A stretch of 64,000 nucleotides of DNA from positions 1-64,000 of the forward strand of contig CAJHNH020002446.1 in the NCBI GenBank assembly GCA_905116865.2, in the 5' to 3' direction. Within the stretch, counting starts at the first letter, position 1. Each line of letters begins with the position of its first letter. Both the position numbers and the translations under genes were made by a program. This document shows, in pieces, positions 46,201 to 56,957 of the stretch. Source of the stretch: Candidula unifasciata (Eukaryota > Mollusca > Gastropoda > Stylommatophora > Geomitridae). Under the pieces are notes generated by a model, which saw nothing but the letters and a program-made list of their open reading frames with translations, did not search any database and was not told the origin of the DNA.

Positions 46201-46842
46201 AAAAAGAAATTAGGGTCTCACAGCATAATATCCACACAGACCACAATCGACCGTGGACAAACTTCACCGTGGAGACGACACAGAATTGCTTTTTATTCTG
46301 TGCGTTAATCAAACTTTAAAGACAAAGATATAAATACCCTGATGGCTTAGCCATATGGATAGGACAAGACAATAGCACTGACACGATCCGTGACTCTAGT
46401 GATCGTGTGCGGTGGCAATAGGAATAAACTCACAGTGAGCAAGTACAGCAGGGATCTACCAGTCATCAGTAGAAGTTATCCTCGTCGACAAGTGTTTCGG
46501 CCCACGATTTCTCCTAGACACTTTCAGAGGTGGGCCCACCTGAGTTCATGAAGCTCAGGGCTGGTACCCTGCTGCACGAAATTACCGGATGGTGTTTTTC
46601 TTTCGGATAGGGACAAGACGACTTGGTGATTTGCAGAAGGTACTGTGAGATAAGAAGTCGTCGCGGCAGCCTAATTAGACCAGTCAGCGTGCCTGGACGA
46701 CCGAGCGACAAGCTTACGTTTGGTTTACCGGACACATGTTGGACTTTTGTTAGCAGGTGGCAGAGGATCACTGGCAGACAATTCGGACACGATGGACTTT
46801 CAAAGGGTGAGAAACCCTTTTCCACTAGAAACCTGGACCAGC

Positions 46843-47430
46843 TCAATGAGGCCCGTCCCCTACGCTGTTTCGTTGCGTCCACAGCCAGCTCGAGTCCCTT
46901 TCGGCTGCCTCGCCCAGCCGTTTGAGAGTTCGTTTCCGTTCATTACCGCGCAATCCTAGTTCTTTAACCACATTGTAGAGCGAAGTGGAAACGAGGCCTC
47001 TAGCTCCCACTTCGACGGCAAAGACCCGTACTGTGTACGCCTCGATTCTCCTCAGACCGGCTGCTAAGTCACAATATTTCTCGAGCTTATATGTGTGACT
47101 CTCGTCCATACGCGACTCATACGGGACGGTCAACTCAATCAGGATGAGCTGCCGTTTCTCCGCAGAGTGGAGAACTATGTCAAGTCGCAGGCCGGTCTTC
47201 CGGATTAACTCGGGGTACCTTTCATGGCCCGGTAGATCAACCGCCAGTAACCAGTTCCTCGCAGAGTCTAGCACAGATGGAGCGAATGCGTCTCGGTTGA
47301 CTTTACCTTTTGGAATCTGCCAAGCCTTGAGGAAACGTATGGGGACGATGGTAGAACTGGCTCTAGCATTAGCCCTCATTCTAGCCTGGTCAACAACGGC
47401 TGCTAACTCTTTTAGCACCTTGTTGTGTCG
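46843..47430 (-). pseudogene. Restriction-like endonuclease of RLE-LINE A
   Basis: In frame with the RT, after the TAG. RHNKVLKELAAVVDQAR, then the PD-(D/E)XK core: RLDIVLHS, QLILIELTVPYE and KLEKYCDLAAGL. Copy B has RPDIVLHS, so copy A has lost the Pro of the motif while keeping the Asp and the ELT Glu. This domain makes the target nick. C-terminal basic stretch KELGLRGNERKRTLKRLG. Downstream to 46,417 is 3' region; a 122-codon frame there (46,514-46,882) is kept in both copies but has no recognised family. Confidence 0.85.
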
Positions 47431-47808
47431 CTAGGTATATCGGCCTTGGCCTAGGGCTTTCCTGCACGCGGACAGTACGTGCTCAAGAGTCTGCTTCGCT
47501 TTGCACAACGGGCAAGTCGGATCGTTAGTCGCAGACCACTTAACCATATTAACACAGGACGGTAATACATCATACGCCGAACGAACGATAAAGCTCAGTC
47601 GCAGCGGGGTCATTCACCAGATCTCACCCCATGTGAGTATTCTTGGCAATGCGCTCTCCAGGCTGACCCGATGGCCCTGCTGCGACTGCTGGGTTGCTTT
47701 CTGAACCCGAACCTCGTTTTCGTTGTCCCTCACCATTTGTATTACCATGTCTCGGCGTTCTTTGGCTGAGGCCTTTGACCACCAATTGACCTTCCCGTGC
47801 CCTAGGCC
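47431..47808 (-). pseudogene. CCHC region of RLE-LINE A
   Basis: Same frame as the RT. WSKASAKERRDMV, then a TGA at 47,614, then TPLRLSFIVRSAYDVLP and TCPLCKAKQTLEHVLSAC: a Cys-x2-Cys-x7-His-x4-Cys motif that sits between RT and nuclease in R2-type proteins. Ends at a TAG (47,431-47,433) that copy B shares. Confidence 0.82.
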
Positions 47809-49872
47809 TCAACGGTCGGTTTGAGTGTATCCCATTATCTCCTTCAATTTTAATGCGTTCTGCGCAGATTCAATCGCATCTTCAGTCTTTAGAGCGGGCT
47901 GGACAGCGATGACATTTGGGTCTGAAGACTCGCGCAAGAGCATGGCGAGTCTTACCTTGCCCACTTTAAACTCTTCGGTTATTGATTTGAACGGGAGTAC
48001 TAGCTTTGCCTGCTTACAATACAGAACCACGTCGGTCAGACAAGGCGGTGCACCAATCCACTTTCTCAAGGCTGTGTTGATTTTCCTCTCCATGGTTTCC
48101 ACTGCAGTCATCGTCACCTCGTAGACTATCGGTGGCCATAGGAGCTTCGGAATCAACATGAATTGGAGACACCATACCTTGAACTTCCCGACCAGCCTGC
48201 AACGCTCGATCGCGAGCAGGCCTGTAGCCAGTGACTCGTGTATTCGCCGGACCTCCGCTCTATCAGATAACTTCGAATCGTAAACGCGACCAAGGCTCTT
48301 CACCGGTTCCTCCAGAACCGTGGGGATCTTATTCCTTGCCACCGTAAAACTGGTTGCCACCACCCGACCCATAAGGATAGACAGACTCCTCGACTTCTGC
48401 GGTTTGAACTGCATACCGCTCCATTGGACCACCGCGTCCAATCTTCCCAGGATCGTGCGGGCAGACTCCTCGCTGCCCGTTATAATATTCGTGTCATCCA
48501 TAAAGGCACGCAGTGGAGGTATCCAGTGATTCCCTATTTGAAGGCCCTGTCCGTAGCCGGCCGCCCCGTCCAACATGATCTGCATGGCCATGACAAACAG
48601 TATTGGTGAGATCGTACACCCCATAGCTATCCAAATCTGCAGCTCAGTCCATCTCGTGGTAAACGTCGAGGTAGAGAAGCGCAAAGCGAACTTAGAGAAA
48701 TATTGCTCGATCATATCATTGACCTGTGCCGGTACGTGGAACATGCGAAGGGCTCGCCACAGTAGCCTATGGGGAACTGCCCCGTAGGCGTTGGCTAAGT
48801 CCAACCATATCACGTGCAATTGAGTTCTCTCATGCTTGGCTTTCTGAATAGCCTCCCAAATCATGGTCGCGTGTTCAAGGCACCCAGGAACGCCCGGAAT
48901 GCCACCCTTCTGAACACTCGTATCTATGTACTTGTTAGCCATCAGATACTGTGTGAGCCGGCGAGCCATGACCGAGAAGAATATCTTACCCTCGACATTC
49001 AACAGCGAGATGGGCCTGAATTGGGAAAGACTCTTCGAGTCCTGCTCTTTGGGAATGTAGACCCCATTCGCCCTTTGCCACTCAGGACATATGTGTTTAC
49101 GGATCTACGCTTGTCTCAACAAGACGTGAAGCATTTTTAGGATTTTCGGGCAACGCTTGTAAAGAACGTACGGAACACCATTCGGACCTGGGGCAGATTT
49201 GCCGCTGGCCCTCTTCCCAACTTCCTCAACCTCAGACCAAAGGGGATGTATCATTTTAAATGGTACCTTCGGCAACGCAGGCTGCTTGAGGCCGCTAAGG
49301 ATCTCTGGATTGTCATCGAGAGGCTCTCTCCTCTTTTTGTCAGAGTACATCTTGCGTAGATGTGACTCAAGTTCTTCCTTACTGACAACCAGAGTCCCAG
49401 ACTTCGGTTGCTCGAATAGACCTCGGGCAAACTGATATGGGTCCCTAAAGAATTTCTCTCGCTCCCTTTTGGTTCGTCTTCTGTTATTACAGAAACGCTC
49501 GGCGCGACAGAGGGCACTGTGTTTGTTCTTTAAATGCAACCAAACTTCATACAGCCCCTCCCGTTCGCTGCCTGTAGCGGCTTTGAACCGTTTTCTGAGG
49601 GCATTCTTGTCAGCCCGACACTTCAGAATGTTCCTCTGCCTCCTGCTAGTATTCTGCTTGGCATCCGGCTGTGCCTTCGTCACTGTCCCGAACTCGCGGG
49701 AGCAGTGTTCATATATTACATCACCAAATTTTGTAAGCTTGTCGCCTAACGACTTCTTGTTTAAATCATGTTTAAGTATCTCACAAAATGTACTCTCCAA
49801 CTTACACCACACCACCTTATCGCTCGCAGGTGGAAACCTGATCTTGGAACGCACTTCTTCAGAAATCATCAA
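47809..49872 (-). pseudogene. Reverse transcriptase region of RLE-LINE A
   Basis: One frame with a single stop at 49,105-49,107. Linker to about 49,200 (SGKSAPGPNGVPYVLYKRC). RT motifs: WQRANGVYIPKEQ, SQFRPISLLNVEGK, GIPGVPGCLEHATMIW, WLDLANAYGAVPHRL (first catalytic Asp), AMGCTISPILFVMAM, and RAFMDDTNIITGS (the Asp pair, intact). The thumb-like region follows (MQFKPQKSRSLSI, LGRVYDSKLSD). Compared with copy B it lacks 6 codons (18 bp) near 47,879 and has a TGA at 47,809 where B has a sense codon. Confidence 0.87.
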
Positions 49873-50075
49873 AGTGCTCCTCCGCAGTCGACGTCATGGG
49901 CCTCTTCGGGCGAGTGGGGTCCATCCTGCCCGTCGTTCCCTGACGACTCAGAAACTACCACAGGAGTAGTAGTTTTGCGACGGCGTTTACTGCGTGGAGC
50001 ACCCTCGCATTTCATTCTTCCGGCATGCGTTCTCAGACCATGCAACCCCGTGAAGCTCTTTCCACATGTACAGAG
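49873..50075 (-). pseudogene. N-terminal zinc finger of RLE-LINE A
   Basis: Read from about 50,070 downward: LCTCGKSFTGLHGLRTHAG then RMKC, a Cys-x-Cys-x12-His-x5-Cys arrangement, followed by a basic stretch (PRSKRRRKTTT). In R2/NeSL-type proteins such fingers bind target DNA. It lies in a different frame from the downstream ORF and ends at a stop at 49,869-49,871, so a frameshift separates them. Confidence 0.65.
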
Positions 50076-50199
50076 CCAGCCCGGACGTTGGGCGAGTATC
50101 TGAGTCCGGGGGCTAGCATTGTCGTCACCGAGAGTATCAATTTGATTGGGTCCTTCATTCTCCCCCCCCCCCCTTTTCGGAGGGCCCTGGGGGCATATT

Positions 50200-50393
50200 T
50201 CTATATGGTTTTGCGAAATCAGAGGTACTATACTGTGTTAGGGGTGATCAACCCGGTCCACAGTCGACATCTGTCTCCAGATGTCAGTTTATCCCCCCGG
50301 CGATACCGGGGGGCCAGTCTTTATATAGGTGTAACAAGGTCTTTCCCGAGAGTCACCATTCTTTCATGGTAGTCTTGTGGGCTAGCCACGTAC
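50200..50393 (-). promoter_or_regulatory. 5' region of RLE-LINE A with hairpins and TATA-like box
   Basis: On the minus strand: accat...atggt; a TATATAAAG word at 50,319-50,329; ccccccgg-tatcg-ccgggggg (50,293-50,313); gacatctg-gaga-cagatgtc (50,266-50,285), an 8-bp stem with a GNRA-type loop; and ctgtg/cacag enclosing gggt/accc (50,233-50,263). Such density suggests a structured 5' RNA. Function is inference. Confidence 0.45.
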
Positions 50394-50819
50394 AATAGGA
50401 ATAAACTCACAGGGAGCAAGTACAGCAGGGATCTACCAGTCATCAGTAGAAGTTATAGTCGTCGACAAGTGTTTCGGCCCACGATTTCTCCTAGACACTT
50501 TCGGAGGTGGGCCCACCTGAGTTCATGAAGCTCAGGGCTGGTACCCTGCTGCACGAAATTACCGGATGGTGTTTTTCTTTCGGATAGGGACAAGACGACT
50601 TGGTGATTTGCAGAAGGTACTGTGGGATAAGAAGTCGTCGCGGCAGCCTAATTAGACCAGTCAGCATACCTGGACGACCGAGCGACAAGCTTACGTTTGG
50701 TTTACCGGACACATGTTGGACTTTTGTTAGCAGGTGGCAGAGGATCATTGGCAGACAATTCCGACACATTGGACTTTCAAAGGGTGAGAAACCCTTTTCC
50801 ACTAGAAACCTGGACCAGC

Positions 50820-51407
50820 TCAATGAGGCCCGTCCCCTACGCTGTTTCGTTGCGTCCACGGCCAGCTCGAGACCCTTTTGGCTGCCTCGCCCAGCCGTTT
50901 GAGTGTTCGTTTCCGTTCATTACCGCACAATCCTAGTTCTTTAACCACATTGTAGAGCGAAGTGGAAACGAGGCCTCTAGCTCCCACTTCGACGGCAAAG
51001 ACCCGTACTGTGTACGCCTCGTTTCTCCTCAGACCGGCTGCTAAGTCACAATATTTCTCGAGCTTATATGTGTGACTCTTGTCCATACGCGACTCATACG
51101 GGACGGTCAACTCAATCAGGATGAGCTGCCGTTTCTCCGCAGAGTGGAGAACTATGTCAGGTCGCAGGCCGGTCTTCCGGATTAACTCGGGGTACCTTTC
51201 ATGGCCCGGTAGATCAACCGCCAGTAACCAGTCCCTCGCAGAGTCTAGCACAGATTGAGCGAATGCGTCTCGGATGACCTTACCTTTTGGAATCTGCCCA
51301 GCCTTGAGGAAACGTATGGGGACGATGGTAGAACTGGCTCTAGCGTTAGCCCTCATTCTAGCCTGGTCAACAACGGCTGCTAACTCTTTTAGCACCTTGT
51401 TGTGTCG
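50820..51407 (-). pseudogene. Restriction-like endonuclease, RLE-LINE B
   Basis: Same frame after the TAG. Core RPDIVLHS, LILIELTVPYE, KYCDLAAGL: the Pro-Asp and Glu-x-Thr nuclease motif looks intact, unlike copy A. Without the deleted RT it cannot act alone in retrotransposition. Confidence 0.83.
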
Positions 51408-51999
51408 CTAGGTATATCGGCCTTGGCCTAGGGCTTTCCTGCACGCGGACAGGACGTGCTCAAGAGTCTGCTTCGCTTTGCACAACGGGCAAGTCGGATC
51501 GTTAGTCGCAGACCACTTAACCATATTAATACAGGACGGTAATACATCATACGCCGAACGAACGATAAAGCTCAGTCGCAGCGGGGTCATTCGCCAGATC
51601 TCACCCCATGTGAGTATTCTTGGCAATGCGCTCTCCAGGCTGACCCAATGGCTTTGCTGCGACTGCTGGGTTGCTTTCTGAACCCAAACCTCGTTTTCGT
51701 TGTCCCTCACCATTTGTAATACCATGTCTCGGCGTTCTTTGGCTGAGGCCTTTGACCACCAATTGACCTTCCCGTGCCCTAGGCCTGGACGGTCGGTTTG
51801 AGAGTATCCCATTATCTCCTTCAATTTTAGTGCGTTCTGCGCAGATTCAATCGCATCGAGGACCCTCCACTTCTGCCCAGTCTTTAGAGCGGGCTGGACA
51901 GGGATGACATTTGGGTCTGAAGACTCGCGCAAGAGCATGGCGAGTCTTACCTTGCCAACTTTAAACTCTTCGGTTATTGATTTGAACGGGAGTACTAGC
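51408..51999 (-). pseudogene. RT C-terminus and CCHC region, RLE-LINE B
   Basis: Open frame from the truncation point: LPFKSITEEFKVGKVRLAML, then ALKTGQKWRVLDAIESAQ (containing the 6 residues missing in A), GHGKVNWWSKASAK, GEIWRMTPLRL (the Arg codon is a stop in A) and CPLCKAKQTLEHVLSAC. It ends at the shared TAG, 51,408-51,410. A few codons upstream of 51,999 in this frame are flanking sequence. Confidence 0.83.
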
Positions 52000-52364
52000 C
52001 AAAACATATCAGCCTTTGCTTAACGCCACAACACGTGGTAATGACGACTATGACGCGGTTAAAATAAAAAAATAAAATGAAGAAAGTAGAAGCGGTGTAT
52101 TTACTTATTACTTCGGGGCTGTAAAATAGATGTGGAAGAAATAAGTTTGCAAACCCCAGTGAAGTTTAAAAACCCACTAATAACTGGCAGTGATAACTTT
52201 GATAAGGGAAAAGCAAGAGAGAGACGAAGAGATACATGTCGCAATGCTACACTGGGAACACGGGATAAGAACATAGACATGAAGCGACGTGATGAAACAT
52301 TGTGGAAATCTGTGCACAGCAAAAATGTTCACCTTCGCTCATTAATGTATTTGCCATGAGTTGA

Positions 52365-52700
52365 GTTGAGTTTAATCAAGAAATAACATCACAGCACTCA
52401 GGACATTCCCATGCATGCTCCATCCGCATTTTCAGCAGCCAGCGCAGAGTTCCAATACTGATGGTACAGGTCACAATCTGGTTAAAAGTCCCTCTTGCCT
52501 TTCCTCTGAGTGTAGTTAGCCGGCCAGACCCTCTGGATACACCCAGGTGCCTTATTCTCTCCAGGCCATAACAATCTTGTTTCTCTACTTATTCCGTTGC
52601 TTGTTTCCAAAGGGCCTTGACCACATCTTCCTTGTCATGTATAAATTCACCACCCAGTGATCCAGCCAATGTGCCTGTTTATTACTCACCACGCCGGCGT
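52365..52700 (-). pseudogene. RNH-LINE 3' fragment
   Basis: Complement carries the C-terminal stretch (cagagggtctggccggctaac, ggctggctgctgaaaatgcgg, gagtgctgtgatg) and ends in ttgattaaactcaactcaac. Matches 13.5 and 31.6 kb. Confidence 0.7.
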
Positions 52701-52845
52701 ATATTTGCCATAAAGAGAGAGAGACTCACAGAGAGAAGAAGAGAGAAGTAAAAAAAATTCATCAAAACGGCGAAACACTCACCTGTGTTTCAGTCACTGA
52801 AATAGTCAAAAGCGGTCAATGCTCATCTAATGTGGAGAGGGAGAA

Positions 52846-52847
<2 letters not shown>

Positions 52848-52913
<66 letters not shown>
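52848..52913. repeat. (GA)n microsatellite
   Basis: About 65 bp of GA. Confidence 0.95.
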
Positions 52914-52916
<3 letters not shown>

Positions 52917-52964
52917 CTTTGCTCTTGTATACTTTACATCAACTCTTAAAACATTACTGAGTAT

Positions 52965-53170
52965 CGACTAACTGGAGACATCCCTCAAAGTCTGAGTACA
53001 TCTGTCTGAGAGGCAAGGAACCAAAGTCGGCATACAAATAAGCCAGATCTGTAAAACGAATTTACATGCACCACTCAGGTTCTGGAACAAGAACTAAATT
53101 CAGAAGGTGGACGAACACCCAGAGTTTTCCGCTAGAGTTCACAGCCAGTGAACGTAAAGAAGAGGAAGAA
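52965..53170 (+). repeat. Repeat F copy
   Basis: gagtacatctgtctgagagg, agccagatctgtaaaacga, caggttctggaacaagaact, ggtggacgaacacccagag, then cagccagtgaacgtaaagaag. Same order as at 60.4 kb. Confidence 0.75.
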
Positions 53171-53198
53171 TGCTTGGCAGATAAAGGATAATAGAAAG

Positions 53199-53201
<3 letters not shown>

Positions 53202-53259
<58 letters not shown>
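53202..53259. repeat. (GA)n microsatellite
   Basis: About 58 bp of GA next to repeat F. Confidence 0.95.
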
Positions 53260-53261
<2 letters not shown>

Positions 53262-53384
53262 AGATGGTGCCATCTGCTTTCTTGTTCAAGTTCGACCAAT
53301 GATCGTCTTCCTTGCTATTCAGTAAACCCAAGCAGGCATTTCTGTCGCGATGAAATCGCTTCCAACACCTTTAGTCCTTTTCTT

Positions 53385-54130
53385 TGGACCTTTTCCTCTA
53401 ATGGACTAAAACCTCAACCAACTCACACCACATCGTCATATCCTTTGCTATTGCATGCAGCTCATCCCCGTGTCCTCCTTATCTTTTTTACTTCATTCTT
53501 TGGTTCCCGTCTCCGTGACTTTATTTCTATACCCCTGTGGATTCCAGTGTAAAGTTTTTCTAGTTAAATTGTTCTTATGTCCTCGTAACATGTTTCCTGT
53601 CAAATGCCAGCTTCTTTTCTTGACCTCTTGAGTTATTGAAATATTAGGGATTCTCTGATAATATTTAATTTTCTTTTTTTCTGTGCAATCACCAATTAAT
53701 CTTTTCAGTTTACTAATCATTTTAGCTCCTGTCTATATTTCCGCAAAATTTAGCATTATTGATTTGACATTCAAGTAAAATATTTAGGTTTTAAATTAGT
53801 TTAAATTTCATATGACCACATTTTCTTGTGCTATGAAAAATCATGTCACTTGTATTCGTATATTAATATCTCTATCAGTTCAATCTTTATCTACGTTACA
53901 AGCGAAATCAGATGTATGACTTCCTGTCTTAGAGTGGTATATTAATATCTCTATCAGTTCTATCTTTATCTACGTTACAAGCGAAAGCAGATGTATGACT
54001 ACCTGTCTTGGAGTGGGATGTCACCAACATAAAATAATTAATATATATCTGGTTTTTCCGTTATCTTTGTTTTTCCCTTATGGGCTGTTAGCCCTAAATT
54101 GTTGTGATCTCTTATCAAGGATGTTTAATT
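53385..54130 (-). pseudogene. LINE-a fragment with internal 79-bp duplication
   Basis: ctaatggactaaaacctcaa, ttgctattgcatgcagctc and cccctgtggattccagtgt match the LINE-a 3' half. The segment starting gtatattaatatctctatca is repeated at 53,858 and 53,937 (79-bp period). The frame is badly decayed; on the minus strand NLTRKTLHWNPQGYRNK can still be read. Confidence 0.72.
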
Positions 54131-54205
54131 ATTTGTAATGTTGTGTAGGTCAGGAAATTTGTCTGTAAATGTGTGAACGGTATGCTCACTTTAGATCTCT
54201 GTGAA

Positions 54206-54206
<1 letters not shown>

Positions 54207-54238
<32 letters not shown>

Positions 54239-54439
54239 GCGTGCGTGCGTGCGTGCCTGCCTGCCTGCCTGTCTGTCTGCCTGCCTGCGTGCGTGCGTGC
54301 GTGTGTGTGTGTGTGTGTGGGTGGGTGGGTGTGTGTGTGGGGGTGGAGGTGGATGGGTGGGGGGTGTGGAGGTGGGTGGGTGGGAGGGAGGTAGGTATGA
54401 GTGTGTGTGTGTCTGTCTGTCTGTCTGTGTGTGTGTTTA

Positions 54440-54470
<31 letters not shown>

Positions 54471-54975
54471 ATGTATGTATGTATGTATGTATGTATGTAT
54501 GTATGTATGTATGTATGTATGCATGCATGTATGTATGTATGTATGTATGTATGTATGTATGTATGTGTGTATGTATGTGTGTTTGTATGTATGTATGTGT
54601 CTGTCTGTGTGTATGTATGTGTGTATGTATGTGTGTATTGTGTATGTGTGAGTATGTATGTATGTATGTATGTATGTATGTATGTATGTATGTATGTATG
54701 TATGTATGTATGTATGTATGTATGTATGTATGTATGTATGTATGTGTGTGTATGTTTGTATGTATGTGTGTATGTATGTGTGTGTTTATGTATGTATGTG
54801 TGTGTATGTATGTGTGTGTGCATGTATGTATGTATGTATGTATGTGTGTGTGTATGTGTGTGTATGTATGTGTGTGTATCTGTGTATGCGTGTATGTATG
54901 TATTTATGTAATTGTTTATGTGTGTATGTGTGTATGTATGTGTATGCATGTATAAATGCATGCATAGTGTGTGTA
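54207..54975. repeat. Large compound (TGTC)n(TGCG)n(TG)n(TATG)n microsatellite
   Basis: About 770 bp of tetranucleotide and dinucleotide repeats, with two long TATG blocks (about 54,455-54,560 and 54,650-54,745). Cys/Val/Tyr and Ile/His/Thr frames of over 200 codons on both strands are pure repeat artefacts. Confidence 0.97.
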
Positions 54976-55925
54976 TGAGCATGTAAGAGTATGTGTAAAT
55001 GTGTATTTTTGAGTGTAAATTATTAAGAATATATGTACGCATCATTTCATTATGTATATTTGTATATAGACATAACATTCACTATTGATAACAAGCAATT
55101 GAAGTCTGAAAGATGGGCGTTTAGAAGGGCTGAATGTAACATGGGCCTGCGTGCCCAATTTGTAACCTTTGAAAGTGAAGTGTGTTTCCTTCGTCAGTTG
55201 TGTCGTTGGAAATATTTGTTCACTAACCCTAGCTTGACACAGGTCCGACTGACGGTGTTTCCTGCTGTAGTGCTGCCGCTAGACAAGCTGAGATTTAACA
55301 CATATATCTTTGCACCAGTCCAGGTTTTATATCTCTCCCCCTTTCTAAACAAGTGCAAGTTTCACATATCTTTTTGTGTGTGCTGACACGAAATGTGACA
55401 CGTTATTGTCTGTCAGAGACTCTACTGTAGTGTCACTGGTGTAAGTTCCTCTGTTCTAAGCAGCACTGATTTCTATTATCTGGGTAAAGAGAAGCCCGCA
55501 ATCTTTGTTTATTCTCATTAGCGTCTGATTTGTTAATTGTTTGGTAATGTTCTTGACGTTTTAGCTTCTATTGTCTTATTTATATTACCTACAAATTGTT
55601 TCAGTCTTTATAGCGGGACTGGTGAAGTTTTCCCTTACTCAGAACCAACGCAACATCTCGAGATGGAGAAAAAAACAACGGTGGAAATGGGATTGGGGGG
55701 GGGAGGGGGTTGGCACCAGTCGTTAACATATATTTTAAGGTAAAGGTCGGTCAACTTGAGGTTATCTCGCAATTTTTTTCGTTTCTAGGTGTGTTAGAAA
55801 TCGTTCAGCAATTTCTTAGGCGTCATTTTACCATATAAAGCGATGATGTGAATGGGGGGGGGGGGGGGGGGGATGACTGTAGTCAAGCTGCTAGAGATGT
55901 TTAATGTAACACAAAACTTGACTAG
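54976..55925. other. No gene seen; G tract
   Basis: Mostly unique AT-rich sequence; G runs at 55,695-55,709 and 55,855-55,872. Confidence 0.4.
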
Positions 55926-56204
55926 AAAGCTCAACGAAAGGAATGTAAGAAGGCATATATTGGGGAAATTGGTAGGCAGCTAGTAGATCGCTTTCATGAA
56001 CATCTTATTCGTAATAAGGCTCTCAAACCTGTCTCCCTCAATTTTAACAGTTCTGACCACCAAGGGGAAAACGATATCTCAGTCACTGCTATTAAATCTT
56101 TAGCCGATGATCAAACCAGCCGCTACTCAGTAGAAAATAATTTCATCCATAGTTTTGGCGTTCTTAGTCCTGGAGGGATCAATATTCAACACAGCTTTAT
56201 TTAA
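55926..56204 (+). pseudogene. Penelope-like element, GIY-YIG endonuclease fragment
   Basis: An open stretch of 92 codons without an ATG at its head, ending in TAA at 56,202. It reads KECKKAYIGEIGRQLVDRF, HEHLIRNKALKPVSLNFN, SSDHQGENDISVTAIKSL, then the end LIHSFG-like FIHSFGVLSPGGINIQHSF. The YIGE...GRxLxDRFxEH layout and the SPxGxN ending are those of the C-terminal GIY-YIG nuclease of Penelope-like retroelements. No reverse transcriptase lies upstream, so this is a 5'-truncated copy. Confidence 0.8.
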
Positions 56205-56410
56205 TTTAATTTTATTTTATTTTTTTATTTATTCTTTTTTTTTTTAACTTATTCATATTTCTCAACCTCTTTTTATGTACGCCTTCTTACTTATTTCATT
56301 TCGCATTATAGCCAGTCATATTCAATTCGTCATTTTACCTTCATATTTGTATTCATCAATTTCTCCTATCTTTAAATGTTTAAAGAAGTGAATGAAGCTA
56401 TTTTTTTTTT

Positions 56411-56527
56411 TTAGTATCCAGAAACCATGAGTTGTAAACCCTTTGGCTCGGTACTTTGGATATCACAACCCTTCGGCCTTGATTCCATGATAGATACCGT
56501 ATATTTCTGAGCTAGCGAGCCGGGCAA
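56411..56527 (-). repeat. SINE-B with internal deletion
   Basis: ttagtatccagaaaccatga, ggctcggtactttggatatc and gatagataccgtatatttct are joined directly to gctagcgagccgggc. About 90 bp of the middle, including most of the tRNA-like head, are missing. Confidence 0.7.
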
Positions 56528-56844
56528 GCCAGGTCTATAAACATTTGCTGTAAACTGGGCGTCTTTTAATTGTTTATCAAAATACTTCTTCAAAACTTTT
56601 AATGGCAGCTTTGTTGCTGTTTTTTAACCTATAGTTTATAATGATGTGCCGACTCCACAATAAAGGTTGGCTACAGTGTGCCATTGTTGTATTTGGGAAA
56701 ATTTACATGGTCAAGCCTTGATCTCTTCCACAGTGTGACTCTTATGTTATTGGCTGAAAGCTACGAGAACGGTCTTTTCCCCCCTCAAACACCACCCATT
56801 GCAATAATCGAACCCTAGTACTCAAATGTCATGAAACTGCATTC

Positions 56845-56870
56845 ATCCCCCCCCCCCCCCCCCCCCCCCA
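56845..56870. repeat. Poly-C tract
   Basis: About 23 C followed by aagccacagg, some 90 bp upstream of the exon. Confidence 0.85.
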
Positions 56871-56957
56871 AGCCACAGGGCCACATTGTTTAGTTTAAAA
56901 CTTTTCAATGTACACATAAATGTTGACTCAGCTGTCACTGTTTTTTTTTTTTCCAGG

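Larger units (their letters stand above)
46417..50393 (-). mobile_element. RLE-LINE copy A, near full length (R2/NeSL-type)
   Basis: About 3,980 bp on the minus strand. The domain order is N-terminal zinc finger, linker, reverse transcriptase, CCHC motif, restriction-like endonuclease. The frame from 49,872 to 46,843 is continuous apart from in-frame stops at 49,105, 47,809, 47,614 and 47,431. Copy B begins at the next base after its 5' end. Elements with this architecture cut a specific target with the C-terminal nuclease and prime reverse transcription there. Confidence 0.88.
50394..51999 (-). mobile_element. RLE-LINE copy B, 5'-truncated
   Basis: 1,606 bp, collinear with 46,417-48,004 of copy A (1,588 bp). 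The two differ in length only by the 18-bp deletion in A, plus scattered substitutions. The 5' break is at agtactagc (51,991-51,999). The 3' end (tattcctatt on the sense strand) abuts the 5' end of copy A with no spacer. Confidence 0.9.

Noticed and set aside
54186..55078. Long Cys/Val/Tyr- and Ile/His/Thr-rich frames, up to 236 codons
   Set aside because: The 4-bp TATG and TGTC repeats leave several frames open at once on both strands; no start context or domain.
55033..55386. 117-codon plus-strand frame after the tetranucleotide repeat
   Set aside because: No recognised motif, composition of random AT-rich DNA, no splice signals that would place it in a gene.
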